From NCBI GenBank assembly GCA_025769875.1, contig JAGFNK010000115.1:1-64000 (forward strand): DNA of 64,000 nt. The letters run 5' to 3'. How positions within the stretch are numbered: the stretch's first letter is position 1; every line of letters starts with the position of its first letter. This DNA is from Russula earlei. Its lineage: Eukaryota; Basidiomycota; Agaricomycetes; Russulales; Russulaceae. The notes beneath the pieces are model-generated. The model did not search any database. It worked only from the letters and a program-made list of their open reading frames with translations, and was not told the origin of the DNA. The translations under genes were made by a program, and so were the position numbers. Shown here in pieces: positions 56,501 to 64,000 of this stretch.

Positions 56501-59500
56501 CGTCGCCGCCTGCTCCATGGCTTGCATGAGGTACCGTCCGAGCGGACTGCGCAACCTCGGCACCGCGCTCGACCACGTCGAGTTCCTGCTCTCGGATGAG
56601 GTGCCCTCCGCTTTTGTTGGACTCGGTGGCGAATCCGCGCTTGGCTGTTGCTCGTCACTCTCTCCAGTTCCAATTTCTCTGCCGCCGGCGGATCACGCCA
56701 AGCACGGGCGGCTGATCGAGCGGGATGCGGGGCGGCTTGACACGCTTCTGCTTGCTGAGCGATTTGATTTCTGCCTCGGGGAGTTCCTCGACATCCACGG
56801 AGACCTTGGAACCAGTTAAGCATGACGACGCCGCGTTCGCGACCGGGACCGCGCCGTACGATGGCCATGAGGCGCTCCTCGCCCGCAAGGACTGGCATCG
56901 TGTGTCAGAGTTAGCCAGAGCCCACCGCCTCCGGACGACAAGCGATGCCGGCGGAGGCATGAGATCGATTGTGGTGGAGGATCCACCACAATGTCGAGCG
57001 AGGATGCCCAGGTATCCATGTCACATCGCAGTTCACACTCAACAATCGGCGTGGAGGACGGTGGGCTCTCGTCCTCCGAACGCGAGTTGGTGGGTGAGTT
57101 TTTGGAAGATGTCGGGGATCGATTGCTGATCGATACCTCGTACTCCATCCTGAAAACAGCCCGGTCGTGATCATAGCGTATTTCGGTTGCTTTTGCGCCT
57201 GCTAGTCTCGTAGACACAGGTGGTCCGCCACATTTGATGGCAAACTCGCCAATGCCCGCTAGCGTTGTTATCATCTGCTGTGGAATGGCAGTCTTATTGG
57301 TCCATCCTTTTGGATCGGATTGCTCGAGTAACGTCAGCAGAGTGGTCGTCGGAGAAAGCGTCTCTATTGCAAAGCCCTGGAGGTCCACCTGGGTGCGAAT
57401 TGTGTTGGCCTCCACTTGAGGAATATTAGGGAATAAGCTTGGTTCATCTGCCGAAAAGGAGAAGACGTGGGCTGTAGTGGGGGATTTGTAGACGGTTTTG
57501 AGCAGGACGGCATCTCGTGGACTGGGAACGAGGTCAAGACATGCAAGGCGAAAAGACTACTGAGACCATACTTTGCAGGCCAAGTCAGTCTCGACTTGAA
57601 GTGCCAAAGTTCCGTCAGCTCGTTGATGTCCTCCAACAGGATCGCGTCTTCGTGTTGTTTGTCCCAATATGGTCGAGCTCCAGGGGAAGCAATAGCAGCA
57701 TAGAGATCCCACAGGCCTACGCCTACAAACGTAGCCTCGGCTTTATATACAACCAAGGTAGGATCGATGGAGTCCAACTGCGTGACTGAGACACCGCGAG
57801 CCTCGGTGGCTGTGAGGTCATGAATACAGACGGACACGCAGAACAGGAGAGCTGTTTCCACGTACTGCGCTTCCACTTGGCCTCCGGCTCTTGTAGCAGC
57901 GAGGAAAAGTAAATGTAATTGCGACGGATTCGACTCAGAATGGATTTATCTTGTGCAGCAGATCGCCCGGCGGAAGGGCGTGGCGGTTGTAAAACGGTCC
58001 TGGATCCGCTTGAACCCGATAGAGTGGATCCACCAGTGGCGTTGGACGAAGTCGTAATGAAACTGACATCGGCCGTACTTGTAGCATCTTGCAGCATCTG
58101 TTGAGACATAAGGTAAGAGGCAGGATTCCGCTCCTCGATGTACTCGACTGGCTGTGGGAGGCCGTTTAGACGGAGACCGCTAGATGCTGAACGCTCTATA
58201 ACTATTGCGACTTTGAGGAGAGAGTGATCATCGAGGAGAGCAGCATGGTTCACTCGAAGCAGGAGATTGTCTGAATCTGAAGTGGGGCCAGCAGGGGTAG
58301 AGAACGTTTCCGCAGGGCTACTGCGATACGCCCTTGCAGACCATGGGAGCTGTGCCACTCTGTCTGAGGATGCCTGTGTAGAAATCTGCACATCCCATCC
58401 TTCATTCAACGGAATGCTGAATTCTACTGTCCGTGTTAGACGGCGGTGCTCACGGATGGCGTGTAGTTCGTCGAGTCCTTGCAGGTTATCAGATGTATGG
58501 GTGGAATGGTGATCCTCGTCCTCTGGGATGATGGAATATTCAAGTGTGAGCGATTCCCTGTTCAGATCAAAACGTATTCGCGAAACGGCGACACCATTCC
58601 CATAACCAGTCGCCAAAGGGACGCGTGAACGCCTCTTGATGGCCGTTTTTAATAGGCCAAGGACCATGGCAGCTAGCTGTTGCGCCGTGCTGCTCACGGT
58701 GCCAATATTCCATAATGCAAGGAGATCGTGCTGCCAGAAGCATGTGATTCGTAGGCGCCCAGGATTCGACTTTCGCGTAGATGAGTCGTCTGAGGTCGAT
58801 GGTGGAGATGGCGCGGGTGATGTAGACTGGATACACCAAGCGAATACTGCACAGGCGTGGTCAGACCGATGAACTGGATCGACTGAGAAGGACCCTCACG
58901 CTTGACATTAGAGCGCACGTAAGGTGGACTTGGTCTAAGGTATGCAGGCTCGTCTGGAGAGCGTGGAAGGGACGTCGATACATCTATTATTGTCGTTGCG
59001 TCATTAAATGTGCGAGATATCGTGACGGCATCTCGGGGGCTTTTCCAGAGCCGGACGGAGCATGTGAACACAAAGAACGGGACATGAACAATGGCGAGGG
59101 GAGGGGGGCTACGCACTTTGCCGGCCAGCCTAACGTAAAGTTCGTCTTGGATATTCGAGTGGTGGGGTCGAGCATCTCGAGCAGAACGGCGCCGTCGACT
59201 GCCGGATCCCACTCCTGTCGCAGTTCTGGAGTGGCCAAGATAGATTTCCAGGCATCGAACGGGATTGTGTCGTCGGCCGCGGGCACATCGAGCACGACCC
59301 TATATATCGTGGCTTCGGATTTGACCGACCTGCGATGGACGATCACGTCCGACAGCTCTGGGAGGGACGAGCGACCTTTTCCCTTGGCATTGTCTCTCGG
59401 AAGCGGGACACGGTGCCACTCAGGGGAGGAGGTGGAGGTGAGGAGTTGTCTGAATGAGGTCTGCGCGTCATTCAGTGCGTTGTACCACGCCTGTCGCAGG

Positions 59501-59575
59501 CTAGCGATGCTCTAGATGAGATCCAGGGCGACTGCGAAAAGGGGCAGGATAGACAGACCTTATACCGTCGTGCAT
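53600..59575 (-). CDS. Large protein with three START-like domains and a C-terminal membrane anchor
   Basis: The proposed start is ATG 59575 (exon 1 59575-59559; 58-bp intron; exon 2 from 59500). About ten introns are estimated, and only some junctions are resolved. Three START-type lipid-binding regions are visible. The first is at 59500-58570 ('SLRQAWYNALNDAQTSFRQL', 'LATPELRQEWDPAVDGA', 'PRDAVTISRTFNDATTIIDV', 'GRLRITCFWQHDLLALWNIG'). The second is at about 57900-57180 ('ARPYWDKQHEDAILLE', 'GWTNKTAIPQQMITTLAGIG'). The third is at about 56560-54450 ('VYKGERVLEGISADEI', 'RDRGFYLASILARG'). The last exon holds a Gly-rich linker and one membrane segment ('LWAVIVIGLISFLIGSLL', about 53755-53815), then a short tail. 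Roughly 1,800 residues. By family logic it would bind or move sterols or other lipids while tethered to a membrane; this is inferred. One long gene is favoured over two because frames and domain order run continuously. Confidence 0.7.
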
Positions 59576-59754
59576 AGCCCGGAGCAAAGGGACGTGGGGT
59601 GGTGACAAGGGGAACCGAGCTGCCGGAGATGATCGTGACGCCACGGCGCGTTCTCGGAACTCGTCTCAGTGTCACGTTGTCCACGTGGCTACTATGATAT
59701 ATCATCCCCCCAACTAACGTAGCTGGCAGGATACTCACCAACCAGCGTCCGATC
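59576..59754. promoter_or_regulatory. Short divergent promoter between START gene and pyridoxal kinase
   Basis: Only 179 bp separate the two proposed start codons. No TATA box is obvious. The two genes probably share regulatory sequence. Confidence 0.5.
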
Positions 59755-61230
59755 ATGGCCTCTGACGACGACCGTGGACGCGTCCTGAGCATCCAGTCCC
59801 ACGTAGCGTACGGCTACGTCGGCGGAAAGGCTGCCACTTTCCCACTCCAACTCCTGGGCTACGACGTCGACGTAAGTCTCTTCCTTCGCTCGTCATAGCG
59901 CCGTCCTTGCCGACCTTTTTCCCTCCAAAGGGCGTCAACACCGTCGAGTTTTCCAATCATTCAGGTGCGCCCCGGCGAAACATGTCGCACACGCTTCGTT
60001 TCCAATTACCCAATCTTCAGGGTATCATCGCGTCGGCGGCACAAAGGCAACAGCCGAAGAACTCGAACGCATGTTCTCGGTCATGGAGCAGAACGGGCTT
60101 CTTAGGCCCAAGCGGGTCTTGACCGGTAGGAGCGCACCCGATGGCATCAGATCGTTCAAATCTTGACGACCTTTCGCCCCCAAGGCTTCATATTCGGTGC
60201 CGAAGCCCTCGCCGTCGTCGCACATACGGTGTCCAGACTGCTTCGGCATGACCCGCAAATCGTGTATCTATTGGATCGTAAGTGACGATGCGTGGCGCAG
60301 AACAAAAATGCTGAGCGGCCTCGCCCCACCCAGCCGTCATCGGCGACGCAGGTTCCTTGTACGTCTCGCCGGACGTCATCCCTGTCTATCGTTCTTTACT
60401 CCCAAAGGCGTCCGTCATAACGCCCAACTGGTTCGAAGTCGAGTGAGTTCCCCTTGGCGGGCCTCAATGTGTCAGACAGCAGGCCGAAGCGACCGTGACT
60501 CATGCCCGCGGACAGGGTGCTCACCGAGACCAAGATCGAAGACGCCGCCTCGCTGCGCGAAGCGCTCACGATCCTTCACGAAACGCATTCCGTTCCGAAC
60601 GTAGTGATAAGCTCTATCCCCATGGAACAGTGGCTGAGGGACATGACCCCACCGCATATCCGCTCTGCGGTCCGTGACTCGGAGCGGTCCTTGCTCTGCC
60701 TCGCGTCAGTTCGCCGCACGGCCGACCGCGGCGGCGGGAGCGCGCCAAGCCGTTCGCCGGCGCCGGCGCCATCGACGGTCCACGCCGCCTGCGTGCCATT
60801 CATCCCCGGCTACTTCTCGGGTGTCGGCGATCTCTTCTCTGCCCTCGTTCTCGGCCACTACCGCACATCTCCCTCCGGCTCTGCATCACCTCCAAACGGT
60901 GCCGTTGATCATACCGTCGCCGACAGCGATGGCGATGATGACGACGACGACGACGACGACGGTCGCGTCTCGCCGTCGCTCCCCCACGCCGTTTCGCTCG
61001 CGTTGACCAAAACGCACGCCATTCTCCGCCTGACGGAACGTTACGCGTACACGCTCCCCCCGGACGAGCGCACCGCCACGGACGACGAGCTTGACAGGAA
61101 GAACCCCGAGCGGCGCGTCCGACGCATGCGCGGGCGCGAGCTGCGCCTCGTCCAGGGCCGGAAGATTCTCAGCGGCGAGGCCACGGGTGAGCTGAGACTG
61201 CTCAGAGAGTGGGAGGACTTCTGGAGGTGA
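59755..61230 (+). CDS. BUD16: Pyridoxal kinase
   Basis: Phosphorylates pyridoxal, pyridoxine and pyridoxamine with ATP in the vitamin B6 salvage pathway (cytosol). Six exons join in frame: 59755-59871, 59931-59964, 60021-60125, 60185-60277, 60334-60442 and 60516-61230, giving 390 residues. Family blocks in order: '[20 protein letters not shown]' (residues 10-29), '[18 protein letters not shown]' (about 40-57), '[20 protein letters not shown]', 'PNWFEVEVLTETKI', and the catalytic/anion-hole block '[18 protein letters not shown]' with its Asp. An acidic run of Asp (about 60930-60960) and an Ala/Pro/Ser-rich insert (about 60720-60780) are longer than usual for the family. The gene is intact and convergent with ARP2, 253 bp apart. 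Confidence 0.95.
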
Positions 61231-61483
61231 CCCCCAGCTAGCAGGACGGGGGTTCATCCATATTTATCCGGGAAACATAACCTAATCTCATAGATCTTGT
61301 AGATAGATCAGTGCATAGATCGGCGTCCAGTGTACGTTGCAGCAATGCACGACCTTTGTAGCTCGTTGGACCGTTGGACGTTGGACGCTCGACTGCCTGC
61401 GTCAAATGGCCTCGGCTGGCCCGCAAAAGTGAAACGCTTCGTGATCGTTATACATGTATACCCTCGTCTACACGGCCCAGCCC

Positions 61484-63164
61484 TTAGTTTTCTCCGCGAC
61501 CTAGTTTGTCCAGGGAGCGCACGCCCTGCTCGAACCACTCCTCTCTCGACACCCAGAACTCTTCTCGTCCCTTCATGATGTCCGCCAAGACAGCGCCCCC
61601 GAGGAAGACCATATGTTTCCTTCGCGGGGGGTCCTCAATGCGAATTTTGAATTTCTGAAAAAAAAAAAAAAAAAACCAAAAAACAACCAGCATCCGTCAG
61701 TCAGTTTCCGGCGGGCCGAGGCATCACGGAGGGCTTTACGCACGTTCAGCCGCGACGGATCCCCGTTGAGCACGCGGGTGAGGTACAGCTGCTTCATCTC
61801 CTTCTCCAGGCGGCTCGGCAGGCCTGGGTACATGCTCGAGCCGCCGGAGAGCACGATGTGCTTGTACAGGTCCGCGCGGACGTCGACCGCCGCGGTCTGG
61901 ATCGTCTCGAAGAGCATCTCGGCCACGCCCGGCTGCTCGATGTCGACCAGGTGCGGCTGGAACATGCACTCGGGCGCCTCGAAGCGCTCCGAACCGACCT
62001 TGATCGTTCGGCCGTCGGGCAGCTGGAAGTTTTTTTTTTGTTTGTTTGTTCCGTGAGGGCCACGGCGAGGAGGGAGGGAGGGAGGGAGGGGGGGGGGGGG
62101 GTGGATGATGGGCTCACCGTGTAGCTCTCCACCAGCGTGGTGGTCTCCTCCGCGAGGCGCGTATCCATGTCGAGATCGTAACTAGAAACCAACATTCAGA
62201 GAGGAAGGGGGGGGGGCGGTAGGTGGGATTACCGCCGCTCTTAACTTACCTGACATAGCACAGCTTCTCCTTGATCTCCCGCACGGTCTCGAAATCGGCA
62301 GTGCGGTTAAAGGCATACCCGCGCATGAGCAGAAGCTTGATCAGATACCGCGTCACGTCGCGCCCGGCGATGTCGAGCCGTCTCGTGAGGTGCGGGAGCG
62401 CGAAGCCGTCGTACACGGGCACGATGTGCGTCACGCCGTCGCCAGAGTCGACCACGACTCCCGTCGTCAAGCCTGTGTGGGCGTGGGCGTCGCATGAGCG
62501 CCAATCGTTCCAATTCGCGCGTCCGGACGTTCCGCTCGGGTGTGGACCCCCCCCCCCCCCCCCGCACGAGGAAAAAGAGAGAAAGAAAAGCAGGCCCCGA
62601 ACGCACCTTGCGCATAGAGCGTGAGCACGGCCTGGATGGCCACGTACACACCCTGAAACCCGTACTCCTCGAACATGACCTGGCACATCCGCTGCCTGTT
62701 CGCCCTCGGGTTCATCGGCGGCTCGGTCAGAAGCACCTTGCGCCCCGCCGTGTCGACGCGCAGCTTCTCCGAAAAGGTGTAATCCCACAGGTGCTTCATG
62801 TCCTCCCAATTCCGTACGATCCCATGTTCCATCGGCTGCGTGATCTGCAGGTAATTCCGCAGCGCAGCCGCCTCGTCGCCCGCCATGATGTCCTTGATGA
62901 TCGCGTCCCCGAGGCGCTCTTCCGCGCGCAGGATCGGCCGTCCTATCACGGACGGAAAGACTAGATTACGGGAATAATGTCGTCGTCGTCGTCGTCGTCG
63001 TCGTCGTCTGGAAGATGGATCAGGCTCACCGTGTTCTGGAAAGTTGGAGCCAGCATACCCAACCTTGACGAACTGTCCAAAGATGACAGTTCAGGCAGGA
63101 TCATCAAGTAACGAATACTTACCCCGGTACCGTTATCTACCACTATAGGTGCTGAGTGGTCCAT
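61484..63164 (-). CDS. ARP2: Actin-related protein 2, subunit of the Arp2/3 complex
   Basis: Seven exons on the minus strand: 63164-63123, 63072-63030, 62960-62607, 62472-62250, 62181-62118, 62022-61744 and 61654-61484. They join in frame to 391 residues, the usual ARP2 length. Signature blocks: 'IVVDNGTG' (nucleotide loop), '[14 protein letters not shown]', '[20 protein letters not shown]', '[18 protein letters not shown]', '[20 protein letters not shown]', '[19 protein letters not shown]', '[20 protein letters not shown]' and '[20 protein letters not shown]'. The Arp2/3 complex nucleates branched actin filaments at endocytic patches. Introns carry unusual simple repeats: TCG units in intron 2, a C run near 62551-62563, and a G run near 62087-62100. 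All splice sites are GT-AG by inspection. Confidence 0.97.
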
Positions 63165-63478
63165 CTGTGAGTCGTTAGCGGTGGTGGTCCAAATGATTAT
63201 TAGATCTGCGGTGTTTGGGGGAATTTCAAGTCAACAACACTATTACAGTACAGCTACGCGTGTGAAGTACAGCTGCAGAGTAATGTTAAAATACTAATAA
63301 TAATCAAATGTAGCAGCACTGTGCAGCTCGTTATTTGCGGGCAGTACCAGCCTTTTACAATAAATAAAACAAAGTGGCCCGCACTGCCATTCGGCAAAGC
63401 AAACACAATGCGCCGGGAAGGCAGCTTCAATTGATCAAATTTATAAGAAAGGTATGCGACCGCCACGAACGAGCACTC

Positions 63479-64000
63479 TCAAATTCCACCATAAGCGTCC
63501 TCTTCGTCATAGAGAGTGTAGACAGTGTCGGGACGCTTGGCAGGTTCAGCCTCGGTCTTGGGATCACGGGGTATGGAGGCCGGTTGGTCCTGAACGGGTG
63601 AGGCGGTGGCGAGAGGGCTGCTCTTGTATTTCAACCCCTCCGGAGGGGGAATGCGCAAGTTTGAGAACTCAACGGTGAAAGGCGAAGGAGATTCACGGGC
63701 ACTCAAAGGAACGGGGATTTCGAGTGATGGGGCAGGAGAATCCGGAACACGTATCTCGGGCAAGATCGGCGGTTTTGATGAGACACGTGAATGGTTCACC
63801 AAAATGGGAGTGGGGAGAGGGTCATCGGTGCCCCAGTTATGAGAGGCAACGGGGGCTGGGTGATTGGCATCCGGGTCAACGAAGGGTGATGCATTCTCGT
63901 TTCGCGGCAGAACATCAGCGGGAGGATCAAGTGCTCGCTGATTAGGACTCTGGTACCTCTGGAACGGTACCCAAGACCGAAGACATCGGCGTGTGAAGCT
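63479..64000 (-). CDS. C-terminal end of an unidentified Pro/Ser-rich protein (cut by window)
   Basis: One minus-strand frame is open from the window edge to a stop at 63479-63481, about 173 codons. It reads as a disordered tail: 'RALDPPADVLPRNENASPFV', 'NHPAPVASHNWGTDDPLPTP', 'PVQDQPASIPRDPKTEAEPA', ending 'TVYTLYDEEDAYGGI'. No domain is recognised; it could be the cytoplasmic tail of a membrane protein, but that is a guess. It precedes ARP2 on the same strand by 314 bp. Confidence 0.6.
   Translation of the reverse strand, partial: SFTRRCLRSWVPFQRYQSPNQRALDPPADVLPRNENASPFVDPDANHPAPVASHNWGTDDPLPTPILVNHSRVSSKPPILPEIRVPDSPAPSLEIPVPLSARESPSPFTVEFSNLRIPPPEGLKYKSSPLATASPVQDQPASIPRDPKTEAEPAKRPDTVYTLYDEEDAYGGI

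Noticed and set aside
1..64000. CRISPR arrays, rRNA or tRNA genes, bacterial operons
   Set aside because: No short regularly spaced repeats, no rRNA-like blocks and no cloverleaf recognised by eye; the DNA is eukaryotic.

Overview
The window looks like nuclear DNA of a filamentous basidiomycete, most probably an agaricomycete. The genes at the right end have many short (about 50-100 bp) GT-AG introns. The left three quarters is packed with fungal chromodomain Ty3/Gypsy elements, Ty1/Copia elements, an agaricomycete-type hAT transposon and a Tc1/mariner-like transposase. No bacterial operon, rRNA, tRNA or CRISPR signal was seen. Products are assigned from motifs read by eye, without database searches.

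Layout. 1-5037: a decayed Gypsy element (called G1 here) arranged pol fragment - LTR - pol fragment - LTR, followed by the 3' end of a Copia element and its LTR. 5041-24239: one old Gypsy element (A), about 9 kb when the insertions are subtracted. It is broken by a complete 7.4-kb Gypsy element (B, 7812-15221, TSD GAAAT), two oppositely oriented solo LTRs of a family called R, and one solo LTR of a family called T2. Both A and B carry an extra open region after the chromodomain, with a helical stretch and CCHC zinc knuckles. 24440-28000: an acetyl-CoA synthetase pseudogene fragment and a Tc1-like transposase split by another R LTR. 29112-30304: a degenerate tandem repeat and a MITE-like element. 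30660-37771: a hAT transposon carrying four R solo LTRs. 38511-43134: a complete but dead Copia element with TSD GAGTT. 43456-43917: an intact small secreted protein gene. 43918-48700: diverged repeats and one more transposase-like relic with the oldest R LTR. All eight R LTRs have perfect 5-bp target duplications and no internal region.

From about 48.7 kb the DNA becomes GC-rich and gene-dense. In order: a LisH (Flo8/Som1/SSDP-like) transcriptional regulator, a very large three-START-domain protein with a C-terminal membrane anchor, pyridoxal kinase (BUD16/PDXK), actin-related protein 2 (ARP2), and the C-terminal end of an unidentified Pro/Ser-rich protein. The START gene and pyridoxal kinase are divergent with about 180 bp between start codons; pyridoxal kinase and ARP2 are convergent. 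These are housekeeping or regulatory genes with no evident shared pathway.

Transposon decay is dominated by C-to-T and G-to-A changes, many at CpG (LTR pair differences, CGA-to-TGA stops). This fits cytosine methylation and deamination, or a RIP-like process, in the left compartment.
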